DNA of 64,000 bases from Ochrobactrum sp. RH2CCR150 (GTDB taxonomy: Bacteria > Pseudomonadota > Alphaproteobacteria > Rhizobiales > Rhizobiaceae). Position numbers and translations under genes: made by a program. Below are positions 28,350-36,897 of the stretch, piece after piece (the first letter of the stretch is position 1; the number at the start of each line of letters is the position of its first letter). Location of the stretch: the NCBI GenBank assembly GCA_014138095.1, contig JACGXE010000005.1, forward strand, positions 310,001 to 374,000, written 5' to 3'. The notes beneath the pieces were generated by a model, which saw nothing but the letters and a program-made list of their open reading frames with translations, had not been told where the DNA came from and searched no databases.

Positions 28350-29480
28350 ATGAGTGAACCAATGTCCGAACCGAAGCCCGCGACGATTGCGGAGCAACGA
28401 GACGAACGGCTGAAAACGGCAAGTCCGATCCAGCGGCTCCTGAGCCGACCTGAACTTGGTGCCGTTTCCGGGCTTATTCTCATCACGGCTTTCTTCCTGA
28501 CCACGGCCAATCCGGCAATGTTCACGGCTGCGGGCATCATGAACTTCATGGCGCCTGCGTCGCAGCTGGGCATTCTGGCGGTTGCCGCCGCACTTCTGAT
28601 GATCGGCGGCGAGTTTGATCTTTCCATCGGCTCGATGGTGGCTTTTGCAGGTCTGATTTTTGCCGCAGCACTTGTCGTCTGGCAGGTGCCCCTGATCGTG
28701 GCGATTATTCTTACACTTGTCTTTGCGGCGCTGGTCGGCGTGATCAATGCCCAGATCGTCATCAGGACGGGGTTGCCGTCCTTCATCGTGACGCTGGCTT
28801 TTCTGTTTATCCTGCGCGGCCTGTCGCTGGTTGGTCTCAAATGGGCAACCGGCGGTGCAACGCAGCTTCGCGGCGTCAAGGAAGCCGTCGGCAACAGCAT
28901 GATTGCCGGTTTGTTTTCGGGCGATGCTTTTCAGGGATTGTTCGCCTGGATGGCTGAGCATGACCTGATTGCCAAATTTCCGAATGGCGAACCAACCGTA
29001 AAAGGCGTTCCGGTCGAGGTATTATGGTTCGCCGGTGTGGCGCTGATCGCCACCTATGTTCTGGTGCGCACCCGCTTCGGTAACTGGATTTTTGCGGCTG
29101 GCGGTGATGCTTTGGCGGCGCGCAACTCCGGCGTTCCAGTACGGCGCGTCAAGACCACGCTCTTCATGTGCACGGCCATGGCCGCAGCACTGGTCGCTAT
29201 CCTCACCGTGCTTGATGCCGGATCGACCGATGCGCGGCGCGGCTTCCAGAAAGAGTTTGAAGCCATCATCGCAGCGGTCATCGGCGGGTGTCTTTTGACG
29301 GGTGGTTACGGCTCGGCCATCGGTGCTTTCTTCGGCGCAATCATTTTCGGCATGGTGCTGATCGGCCTGACCTACACGCAGATCGATCAGGACTGGTATC
29401 TCGTCTTCCTCGGCGGAATGCTGCTGATCGCCGTTCTCTTCAATAATTTCATTCGCAAGCGCGCCACGGGCGAGCGCTGA
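28350..29480 (+). CDS. Sugar ABC transporter permease (CUT2)
   Basis: A 376-residue inner-membrane permease of the RbsC/FrcC family, with about nine helices between residues 40 and 365 and a polar 35-residue N-terminus. Characteristic stretches are [57 protein letters not shown] (the ATPase-coupling loop) and [20 protein letters not shown]. The start at 28350 follows TTTCAGGAGAAAATC. The 118-base gap after the binding-protein gene may allow differential expression. Confidence 0.9.
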   Translation: MSEPMSEPKPATIAEQRDERLKTASPIQRLLSRPELGAVSGLILITAFFLTTANPAMFTAAGIMNFMAPASQLGILAVAAALLMIGGEFDLSIGSMVAFAGLIFAAALVVWQVPLIVAIILTLVFAALVGVINAQIVIRTGLPSFIVTLAFLFILRGLSLVGLKWATGGATQLRGVKEAVGNSMIAGLFSGDAFQGLFAWMAEHDLIAKFPNGEPTVKGVPVEVLWFAGVALIATYVLVRTRFGNWIFAAGGDALAARNSGVPVRRVKTTLFMCTAMAAALVAILTVLDAGSTDARRGFQKEFEAIIAAVIGGCLLTGGYGSAIGAFFGAIIFGMVLIGLTYTQIDQDWYLVFLGGMLLIAVLFNNFIRKRATGER

Positions 29481-29494
29481 GCCGGGAGGTTGCC

Positions 29495-30286
29495 ATGACA
29501 ATGACAACGACGACGCCAACGATTGAAATCCGTAATCTTGTCAAACATTTCGGGCCGGTTATTGCGCTCAATGGCGTCTCGCTGAGCGTCGAACCCGGAC
29601 AGGTCCATTGCCTGCTCGGCGATAATGGCGCGGGTAAATCGACGCTCATCAAGACCCTGTCCGGTGTGCATAAGGCGACGAGCGGTGACTTCTTTGTTGA
29701 AGGCAAACAGGTCGTGTTCAACAGCCCGCGCGATGCGCTCGACCATGGTATCGCGACCGTCTATCAGGATCTGGCGATGATCCCGCTCATGTCGGTGATG
29801 CGGAACTTCTTTCTGGGGCGCGAACCGACCAAGGGGATCGGGCCGCTGCGCTGGTTCGATACGCAGTTTGCCGAAGACGTAACCCGTGAGGAAATGCGCC
29901 GGATCGGCATCGATGTGCGCGATCCGCAGCAGGCCGTGGGCACGCTGTCCGGCGGCGAGCGGCAATGCGTGGCCATTGCCCGCGCGGTCTATTTCGGGGC
30001 GAAGATATTGATCCTCGACGAGCCGACCTCCGCGCTTGGCGTCCGCCAGACCGCGATGGTGCTTAAATACATCAATCAGGTGCGCGCGCGGGGTCTGGGC
30101 GTGATTTTCATCACCCACAACGTCCGCCATGCTCATGCGGTGGGCGACAAGTTCACTGTGCTCAATCGCGGTGTGACGCTGGGCACCCGCACCAAGAGTG
30201 AAGTCGATATGGATGAATTACAGAGCCTGATGGCTGGCGGTCAGGAATTGTCCGATCTGTCAGCCGAATTGGGCGGCAGAGTTTGA
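29495..30286 (+). CDS. Sugar ABC transporter ATPase, single-domain
   Basis: A 263-residue ATPase with Walker [10 protein letters not shown] (42-50), signature [14 protein letters not shown], Walker [13 protein letters not shown] and switch His [12 protein letters not shown]. Most CUT2 transporters use a ~500-residue duplicated ATPase; this one is half-size like FrcA of the Sinorhizobium fructose system and presumably dimerises. It lies 14 bases after the permease. Confidence 0.9.
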   Translation: MTMTTTTPTIEIRNLVKHFGPVIALNGVSLSVEPGQVHCLLGDNGAGKSTLIKTLSGVHKATSGDFFVEGKQVVFNSPRDALDHGIATVYQDLAMIPLMSVMRNFFLGREPTKGIGPLRWFDTQFAEDVTREEMRRIGIDVRDPQQAVGTLSGGERQCVAIARAVYFGAKILILDEPTSALGVRQTAMVLKYINQVRARGLGVIFITHNVRHAHAVGDKFTVLNRGVTLGTRTKSEVDMDELQSLMAGGQELSDLSAELGGRV

Positions 30287-30305
30287 TCAGGTCTCGGAGT
30301 TTGCG

Positions 30306-31115
30306 ATGAGCGAGCAGTTGAAAGGCAAGGTTGCTGTCATCACCGGCAGCACGCAAGGATTGGGTGCGGCCACGGCAAAGCTGTTTGCCGAGCGAGGAGC
30401 AGCCGGTCTGGTTATTTGTGGACGTTCCGCGGAAAAGGGACGGGCGCAGGTTGATCTGCTTGAGAAAATCGGCACACGCGCGGTTTTTGTTCAGGCCGAT
30501 CTGGAGAAAGTCGAGGATTGCAGAAAAATCGTCGCTGAAGCTGATCGTGCATTCGGGCGTCTCGATATTCTGGTCAATGCTGCCGGGCTGACCGACCGCG
30601 GGACCATTCTGGATACCTCGCCAGAACTTTTCGACCGGCTGTTTGCTGTGAACACCAGAGCGCCTTTCTTTCTCATTCAGGAAGCCATCAAGCTTTTCCG
30701 GCGTGACACCGTAGAGGGAGCTATCGTCAACATATCCTCCATGTCGTCGATGGGCGGTCAACCTTTCATCGCGGCTTATTGTGCGTCCAAGGGCGCAGTC
30801 GACACGCTGACCCGCAACGTTGCCTATTCGGTCCTGCGCAATCGCATCCGCGTCAACTGCCTGAATATCGGCTGGATGGCGTCGGACGGAGAAGACCGTA
30901 TCCAGCGCGAATTTCATGGCGCGCCCACCAACTGGCTTGATGACGCCGCCAAGGCACAACCGTTCGGGCGCTTGATCGACCCTGCGGAAGTTGCGCGTGC
31001 AATCGCGTTTCTTGCTTCGGAAGAATCGGGACTGATGACCGGAGCCATCGTCAATTTCGACCAGTCGATCTGGGGTGCTTATGATGGTTCGCCGCACCCG
31101 CAAGCGCCGCTTTGA
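30306..31115 (+). CDS. SDR-family oxidoreductase
   Basis: A 269-residue classical short-chain dehydrogenase. It shows TGSTQGLGAA (13-22) for NAD(P), NAAG (91-94), and a Ser144-Tyr158-Lys162 catalytic set in NISSMSSMGG and YCASKGA. It closes the sugar operon, 19 bases after the ATPase, and probably oxidises the imported sugar or its derivative. It is somewhat longer than typical SDRs of 250 residues, with extra residues around 185-215. Confidence 0.88.
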   Translation: MSEQLKGKVAVITGSTQGLGAATAKLFAERGAAGLVICGRSAEKGRAQVDLLEKIGTRAVFVQADLEKVEDCRKIVAEADRAFGRLDILVNAAGLTDRGTILDTSPELFDRLFAVNTRAPFFLIQEAIKLFRRDTVEGAIVNISSMSSMGGQPFIAAYCASKGAVDTLTRNVAYSVLRNRIRVNCLNIGWMASDGEDRIQREFHGAPTNWLDDAAKAQPFGRLIDPAEVARAIAFLASEESGLMTGAIVNFDQSIWGAYDGSPHPQAPL

Positions 31116-31363
31116 TGTGAATTACTGTGGCGTTTCTAGCGCGATCTACTAAAAAACTACGCATTTAATTGGGGGTATGCCGAAAAATCAGGCAACAACT
31201 GCCGTTCCTGCTTGCGCACACAATTACAGGTAGTTAGACGATGCTCTAAACCGTTGTTTTAGCCGTGTTTCTGCAAACCACGACTGTTCGTCTGGTTGTA
31301 CGATCCCAAGGCGATGACGGCTGACACAACTACCGTTTCAATTGCGCTGAAAGGACGAATATC

Positions 31364-33568
31364 GTGGAGCAGGCAAAGAACGGGACCGGCAAGGGTGGAC
31401 GCAAGGCGCTTTGGGCAGCCGTTGCGGTCATCGCGATAGCTGCCGCTGGTCTGACCGGATACAAGATCACGCTTCAGAACACCATCACGTCACAACTGGA
31501 AAAGCGCGGCGGCAAGGCCGGTTCAGTAGAGGCCGATTTCTTCGGGCGCATTCATCTGCGCGATGTGACGATGCCGCTCAAGAACGGCTCTGAAGTGCGC
31601 ATCGGCTCGATTGAAGGTCGTCCGAAGTTCCTGTTTCTGACAGGTATGCTTGATGCGTCCGACATCAACACGCAAGTCGCCAACTACAAGATCTCCATTC
31701 CCCATGTGAAGATCGACGATGCGAATTTCGATATTTCGACATTGCGCGAGACCTTTGGCAACAGCCAGCTGACCGTGCCCGAGCGCGTTGGCCGCTTCTC
31801 GGCCAAGAGCGTCGTTGCACCGGAAATCAATCTGGTTCAGACCATTGCGGGCAACGAGCAGAAAGTCTCCTACAAGGACGTGAAGCTTGAGGACATCAAG
31901 CAAGGTCACGTCGCCCGTTTTTCCGCTGCAGGCACGACGTTTGAATTTGCGTTTGAAGTGCCCAAGGAAGAGGGCGAACCAGTCCGCGACCAGATGCAAG
32001 GCTCGATGGGCCTGACCGAAGGCAAAGACATCGACGCAGTTTATCTGGCCCGTCTCTATACGGATAAAGCCGGACCGGACGATAAGGACGCTAAGCCGGT
32101 CTATGGTCCGTTCTCGGCCAAGAATATCGTCATGAAGAGCCGTGAAGTGAACTTCAGCTATGACGAGCTTCGCAGCAACGGCTTCAGCATGCGCATGCCT
32201 GCCGAGCCGCTGCTGGACACGGTTCAACAGATTGAGGCGGTCAAGAACCCGGAAGATCTGACGCCAGCCGAACAGCGTGAATTCTTCCTGCGCCTGCTGT
32301 CGATTGTCGATACGATCGGCAAGGGCGACATGGAGTTGCTCGGCCTCAAGATCGAGCCGTCCGATACCACCAAGGGCAAGGGCGATATCGCGCAGATTTC
32401 GATTGCTTTCGATAACAGCAAGATTGACGCTACCGTCAAAGGCATCAACATCGGCGATGGCACGGATCACGTGAAGGTCGATGAAGCTTCGATGCAGGGC
32501 TTCTCCTGGGCCCCGACCGCCGAAGCGTTGAAGAAGCTCGCTGCGCTTAGCGATGAAGAAGCAGTGAATTTCCCCTTCACAACGCTGCTGCCTGAATTTG
32601 GCACCATGCGTATTGCGGGTGTCGACGCCGATCTGCCTTACGAGCCGGAAGTCGTTAATGAAGTGACCGGCAACGACGAAACCACAGATGATGCCGGCGA
32701 TCAGGAAACGGTCGATGCGGCTGGCGATGATGCCGCAGTCGCTACGGATGATCAGGGCGTCGATATTGCAGGTGCCCCGCAGGATTCGACCGAAGAGCCT
32801 GCGACCGAAGGTGAAGATGCTCAGCCGGAAGCGACTGAAGAGGCACAGCCAGAGCCTGCTGAAGAAGCCAAGGCTCCGACGGTTCCAGAGCGCATCAAGT
32901 TTTCTCTGAAGAACTACGAAGTCGCGCTCAACAAGCCGCAGAACGGTATTCCGACCGATATTCGCGTGACTTATGAGGACATGACGCTTCCGGTGCCGCA
33001 ATCCGGCAATGACGAGATTTACGACCAGTTGCGCAAGCTTGGCTATGACAAGGTGACGATCTCGTCCAACATGGCCATGAACTGGGATGAACCGAACCAG
33101 AACCTCGTCATTTCGGATATTTCCGTCAGCGGCAAGGATATGGGCAGTGTCTCGGTCAACGGCCTGATGGGCGGTTTCACCAAGGAGTTCTTCTCGGGCG
33201 ACAAGGTGATGACACAGGTTGCCGCTCTTGGCCTCAAGGCCCGCGAAGTGAAGGTAAAGGTTGAGGAAAAGGGCCTGATCGCCAAGGCGCTCAAGCTCTA
33301 TGCGGAAGAAAACGACATGACGGAAGACGAGGTGCGCAGCACCTTCTCCATGATCGCCGCCGCATTCCTGCAGGAACTGGCAACGGATCAGCCAAAGCTT
33401 CAGGACGCGGTAACCGCATTCTCTACCTTCCTCGCCAAGCCGAATATCTTCGAGCTGACGGTTACGTCGAAGGCAGAGAAGGGCATTGGTGCACTGGAGA
33501 TGATCTCGGCGTCTCAGGATCCTCTGTCGCTGCTCGACAAGGTGAATATCGAAGCCAAGGCCGAGTAA
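31364..33568 (+). CDS. Large membrane-anchored periplasmic protein, unknown function
   Basis: A 734-residue protein I do not recognise. It has a basic N-terminus (about 1-14), one hydrophobic helix (about 14-31), and then a long extracytoplasmic part of repeating beta-type segments. Residues about 432-510 are a strongly acidic Asp/Glu/Ala/Thr-rich linker resembling EEPATEGEDAQPEATEEAQP. The start is GTG at 31364 after AAGGACGA. The anchor-plus-beta layout is reminiscent of AsmA-like envelope proteins, but no diagnostic motif supports that. It stands alone and ends with a long hairpin. Confidence 0.85.
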   Translation: MEQAKNGTGKGGRKALWAAVAVIAIAAAGLTGYKITLQNTITSQLEKRGGKAGSVEADFFGRIHLRDVTMPLKNGSEVRIGSIEGRPKFLFLTGMLDASDINTQVANYKISIPHVKIDDANFDISTLRETFGNSQLTVPERVGRFSAKSVVAPEINLVQTIAGNEQKVSYKDVKLEDIKQGHVARFSAAGTTFEFAFEVPKEEGEPVRDQMQGSMGLTEGKDIDAVYLARLYTDKAGPDDKDAKPVYGPFSAKNIVMKSREVNFSYDELRSNGFSMRMPAEPLLDTVQQIEAVKNPEDLTPAEQREFFLRLLSIVDTIGKGDMELLGLKIEPSDTTKGKGDIAQISIAFDNSKIDATVKGINIGDGTDHVKVDEASMQGFSWAPTAEALKKLAALSDEEAVNFPFTTLLPEFGTMRIAGVDADLPYEPEVVNEVTGNDETTDDAGDQETVDAAGDDAAVATDDQGVDIAGAPQDSTEEPATEGEDAQPEATEEAQPEPAEEAKAPTVPERIKFSLKNYEVALNKPQNGIPTDIRVTYEDMTLPVPQSGNDEIYDQLRKLGYDKVTISSNMAMNWDEPNQNLVISDISVSGKDMGSVSVNGLMGGFTKEFFSGDKVMTQVAALGLKAREVKVKVEEKGLIAKALKLYAEENDMTEDEVRSTFSMIAAAFLQELATDQPKLQDAVTAFSTFLAKPNIFELTVTSKAEKGIGALEMISASQDPLSLLDKVNIEAKAE

Positions 33569-33592
33569 GCCCTCTTTCGATCATGATTGAAA

Positions 33593-33623
33593 CAAACGCC
33601 GGCTGCATCGCAGCCGGCGTTTG
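33593..33623 (+). terminator. Long perfect hairpin after the anchored protein
   Basis: A 14-bp stem CAAACGCCGGCTGC/GCAGCCGGCGTTTG with a 3-base loop (33607-33609). No U-tract follows, so it may act with Rho or as an mRNA 3' stabiliser. Confidence 0.55.
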
Positions 33624-33687
33624 CATATGGGCAGCCGTTTGAATAGGTTTTCGCATCGAAGATGCCTCAAATCTGGAATCAGACACT

Positions 33688-34110
33688 ATGCTGAAAAACA
33701 TCAACCCTTTGCTGACCGGCTCGCTCCTCTCGCTCCTCGCAGATATGGGGCATGGCGACGATCTCGTGATCGTGGATGCAAACTATCCGGCGCAAGCCTC
33801 GGGCGTGCCAGCGCTGGATTTTCCGGGCATCAGTGCGACTGCCATGGCCGAAGCGGTCTTGTCGGTTCTGCCGCTCGATGATTTTGTCGACAAGCCCGCT
33901 GCTGTAATGAAGGCGCCGAACGATACGCCAGCCATTTATGGCGAGTTCGAAGCGGTGATTGAAGTGGCCGAGGGACGCAAGATTGCCGTCGATCCGTTGG
34001 AGCGCTTTGCGTTCTACGATCGTGCCACGGAGGCATTCGCTGTGATCCGCACGGGCGAGCGTCGGCTTTACGGCAATATCATTTTCAAGAAGGGCGTGAT
34101 CCGCTCCTGA
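33688..34110 (+). CDS. RbsD/FucU-family sugar mutarotase
   Basis: A 140-residue protein that begins MLKNINPLLTGSLLSLLADMGHGDDLVIVDANYPA, typical of RbsD/FucU sugar mutarotases or pyranases; it ends GERRLYGNIIFKKGVI. FucU-type enzymes interconvert anomers of L-fucose and related sugars, RbsD converts ribopyranose to furanose. The His in GHGDD is the conserved catalytic one. It is outside the sugar ABC operon (2.6 kb away). Confidence 0.88.
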   Translation: MLKNINPLLTGSLLSLLADMGHGDDLVIVDANYPAQASGVPALDFPGISATAMAEAVLSVLPLDDFVDKPAAVMKAPNDTPAIYGEFEAVIEVAEGRKIAVDPLERFAFYDRATEAFAVIRTGERRLYGNIIFKKGVIRS

Positions 34111-34129
34111 TCGTCCAAGGCGAGTCATT

Positions 34130-34163
34130 AAAAAAGCCCGGGCCATTGCGCCCGGGCTTTTTT
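34130..34163. terminator. Bidirectional terminator
   Basis: A 14-bp stem AAAAAAGCCCGGGC/GCCCGGGCTTTTTT with loop CATTGC. It serves the FucU-type gene and the convergent EF-hand gene. Confidence 0.93.
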
Positions 34164-34173
34164 GTTTCAGGTA

Positions 34174-34707
34174 TTATTCCTGAGGCTTTTCTTTTTGGTC
34201 CTTCATGGGACCCTTATGGTCGCCACCCTTGTGGTGCTGTCCCATGCCGTGACGGCCATGGTGTGGGCCCATGCCGTGACGACCCATATGGGCGGCGCGC
34301 ATTTCCTTGCGGTCGATGACACCGTCATCGTTCCGGTCCAGTGCGGCGAATTCCTTCTTGCGCTGATTTTCGATGTTCGAGAGGGTGATCTTGCCGTCAC
34401 CCTTGACGTCGAGACGACGTTCCAGGCGGTCGGCCTCACGCTTTACAAACCGCTTGAGCGCCAGAGCTTCAATTTCGTCACGGGACAGGATGCCGTCACC
34501 ATTGGTGTCGGCAGCTTTAAGCTCTTCCATGCGGGAGAACTTCTCCAGATCGATTGGCCCACGCCTGGTCTTGACGTCCTTATCCTGTGTAGCAGCCGCT
34601 TCCGTTGCCGGCTTTGTTGTATTCGCATTGCTGTTGTCCTGTGCCAATACAGGCCCGGCAAGCATTGTAGATGCGATTACAGCGAGAATTGCGGTTCTAT
34701 ATTTCAT
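34174..34707 (-). CDS. Exported EF-hand protein with His/Met/Gly-rich tail
   Basis: A 177-residue exported protein. The signal peptide ends near residue 22 (GPVLA before QDN). Three EF-hand loops are visible: DTNGDGILSRDE, DVKGDGKITLSN (weaker, Asn in place of a Glu) and DRNDDGVIDRKE. The last 40 residues (about 138-177) repeat HMGRHGMGPHHG-like units rich in His, Met, Gly and Lys, which could bind transition metals. Calcium binding is expected from family; the tail function is inference. Confidence 0.85.
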   Translation of the reverse strand: MKYRTAILAVIASTMLAGPVLAQDNSNANTTKPATEAAATQDKDVKTRRGPIDLEKFSRMEELKAADTNGDGILSRDEIEALALKRFVKREADRLERRLDVKGDGKITLSNIENQRKKEFAALDRNDDGVIDRKEMRAAHMGRHGMGPHHGRHGMGQHHKGGDHKGPMKDQKEKPQE

Positions 34708-35064
34708 GGTTGTTCAACTCCATTACTCTTTACAGGGGCGCCGTCAATTGGCGTGCCAGTAATGTGTTTCTTTTTAGATGAACCGCATATGAATATGCCA
34801 ATTAATTATATGTAATGAATTTGTAATGTGCCCATAGCTTTGGCGTGGCTGAGCTCGGCGATCTGCCGGGGGCAGGGCAATTTCAGCGATATGAGAATCG
34901 TGAAAGTCCGACGCTACGACGCGCGTTTTTAAGCGTGCAGACTGTAGGCAAGGCCATGTTCAGACGGGAGGGGAAATGGGAGTTTTCGGTGCGATCTTGA
35001 GATCACTTCGGCCCCGTATTTTACGGGGTCAATCAGCGGAAGCGTTTGTTTTCAGAAGAGAAAA
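34708..35064 (-). other. Intergenic region between EF-hand gene and tRNA
   Basis: No gene seen in 357 bases. It holds a short hairpin CCCCGTA-N3-TACGGGG (35012-35028) just downstream of the tRNA and the AT-rich upstream of the EF-hand gene, where its promoter must lie. Confidence 0.5.
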
Positions 35065-35140
<76 letters not shown>

Positions 35141-35181
35141 ACTCGCTTTGCCGAGGCAGCGGCCCCGGTGAAGTGAGCGGG

Positions 35182-35210
35182 TGTATACCGGTCGATTTTC
35201 CAGCTGTCTA
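35182..35210 (-). promoter_or_regulatory. tRNA-Lys promoter
   Basis: On the minus strand TAGACA (35205-35210) and TATACA (35182-35187) are separated by 17 bases. This predicts a start near 35175, about 35 bases before the tRNA 5' end. Confidence 0.7.
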
Positions 35211-35741
35211 GCCTCCAATCGAAATTTTTCGAAAAAAACTTACATCTTTGTTCAAAAGCCCGGAAACGCTGGGTTTTGAGAAATCCGGCTTTGCATCTTT
35301 GTCGGGAATTTCGTTCCTGTGTTCGCAAAAGTTGTGATTGTGTCGGCGAATCCCGAAGAATCGAAAGCAAAAGATTCTTGATTTGATTCATTTTTTTGCG
35401 CTTCCAGCGTTGTAAGCGCGCATGGCCGACTCCATATTCGCGAAATACTGGATTCGTGCTTGCGGATACGTCCGTGCGGTAGGCGAAGCAGGTTACGGCT
35501 TCGGGGGCGTAGGTTCACGCTTCAAATGTCGCAGCCACGTCATCATTTTTTGATGCTTGTCTGAGAAGTTAGAGCATATAAATGTCTTGATCACCGGGTA
35601 ATCAAATCTTGATCACAAACCCGTGCTGATCGAACAGCATTATAATCCGAGCAAGGCGCGTCATGCACCGGATAGCCTTTGCAGAGAAAACCGAGGCGGG
35701 TAAATCGCTTCAAGATCCGGTTCGCGGCATTTGAGGAAAGC
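35211..35741 (+). other. Intergenic region before the DedA gene
   Basis: No gene in this stretch. It contains two direct copies of TCTTGATCAC at 35585-35594 and 35607-35616, exactly 22 bp apart, shortly before the DedA gene, and a CATATAAAT stretch near 35575. GAGGAAAG just before 35742 is the ribosome binding site. Confidence 0.45.
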
Positions 35742-36410
35742 ATGGAAAGCATTATCAGCAATCTCGGGCATTTCATTTCCGATCATCGGGTATGGGCCGG
35801 TCCTATTGTTGGTGTCATTGCCTTCGGCGAATCTCTCGCGATCATCGGAATGTTCATTCCAGCCACCCCGATCATGATTGCCATTGGCGGCCTTGTTGGC
35901 GCTGGCATCATCGAGCCGCTTCCAGTCATCATCGGCGCGATTATCGGCGCGGTGATTGGCGATATCATCTCCTATTTCCTCGGCTGGTGGCTGGGCCGCA
36001 ACATCATTCACAAATGGCCGCTGAACAAGCATCGCAGCGGTGTGGCGCGTGCGCGCCTGCTGTTCCGCCGCTATGGCTTTTCCGCCGTCTTCCTCGGTCG
36101 CTTTTTCGGGCCTGTGCGCTGCACGGTGCCGATGGTTGCCGGCATGATGTCGATGGACCAGACACGCTTCCAGACCGCAAATGTGCTGTCCGCGCTGGTT
36201 TGGGCCCCCCTGATGTTCCTTCCAGGCTGGTTGGCCGGGCGTGGCGCAGGTATCTTTGCCAAGATGGATAGCGATCACATGTTCTGGTTCGCCATCGGCA
36301 TTACAGTGCTGACGCTGATCTTCACCGTTATCGGTGTTCGTTTCTTCAAGGCGCGTCCGCCGCGTCGTGAGCGCAAATCGCGGCGGGTACAGGTTTCGCC
36401 TGCTGAATAA
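35742..36410 (+). CDS. DedA-family membrane protein
   Basis: A 222-residue inner-membrane protein with four to five helices. It carries the DedA signature FGESLAIIGMFIPATPIMIAIGGL and the second-half GDIISYFLGWWLGR plus FGPVRCTVPMVAG with the conserved FxGR/R..P arginine region. DedA proteins are implicated in lipid (undecaprenyl phosphate) flipping and membrane homeostasis. The C-terminus is a basic tail. The start at 35742 is set by GAGGAAAG. Confidence 0.88.
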   Translation: MESIISNLGHFISDHRVWAGPIVGVIAFGESLAIIGMFIPATPIMIAIGGLVGAGIIEPLPVIIGAIIGAVIGDIISYFLGWWLGRNIIHKWPLNKHRSGVARARLLFRRYGFSAVFLGRFFGPVRCTVPMVAGMMSMDQTRFQTANVLSALVWAPLMFLPGWLAGRGAGIFAKMDSDHMFWFAIGITVLTLIFTVIGVRFFKARPPRRERKSRRVQVSPAE

Positions 36411-36897
36411 GGAATAAGGTGGACGCTCTTGCCTGATGGGCGATCGTCTGCATAATAAGGCAACGCTGGCAGCTGGTCGTATGGTTGTGCCTGCCAGCCT
36501 GCTGAATATATTGCGAATAACAATCGTATGTTTCGTATAGCAATTGGTGCCCGAGGTCGGCGATAAAGCCGATACAGCGCCCTACAAAAGGTTCATCGCG
36601 CTTAATGCCCGACGACAGTTCTGACGATTCGTCTTACCGAAGTACCGGTTCCCTCGCGGGAACCTGTCGCTTCATAGGCTTAAAGCCTGTCTCCGCCGCC
36701 TGTGGATTTTTTCGGCTGGATCGCAATTTCGCGTTCCGGCCTGAAAGCGTTTGCGGTGGTTTCTCTGAATTCCGTTCTTTCTGACCCGTTTGGGGTGCTG
36801 TCTTTTTGATTCAAGACGGCGCTCTAAGCATCTGTTTATTCTCACATCTCTCCCGAAAATAGTCTTCCGGGATGTGCTTTAAAGGAGCCGACATATC
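36411..36897 (+). other. Intergenic leader upstream of the TerC gene
   Basis: No gene in 487 bases. It has two hairpins: GGTTCCC-TCGC-GGGAACC (36647-36664) and AGGCT-TAA-AGCCT (36676-36688), followed by a T-rich stretch at 36707-36712, about 190 bases before the start codon. A structured leader is possible but matches no riboswitch class I recognise. AAAGGAG before 36898 is the ribosome binding site. Confidence 0.4.

Noticed and set aside
27354-28961. 535-codon minus-strand open frame over the sugar ABC genes
   Set aside because: It spans two well-defined genes on the other strand and shows typical antisense composition with no domain.
31523-33001. 492-codon minus-strand open frame over the anchored protein
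   Set aside because: The plus-strand gene has a start, ribosome binding site and membrane anchor; the antisense frame has none.
35587-35605. TTGATCACCGGGTAATCAA as an FNR box
   Set aside because: Half-sites are 9 bases apart instead of 4, which FNR-type proteins do not accept.
36411-36897. yybP-ykoY manganese riboswitch ahead of the TerC gene
   Set aside because: The conserved junction and loop sequences of that class are not visible, despite the hairpins.
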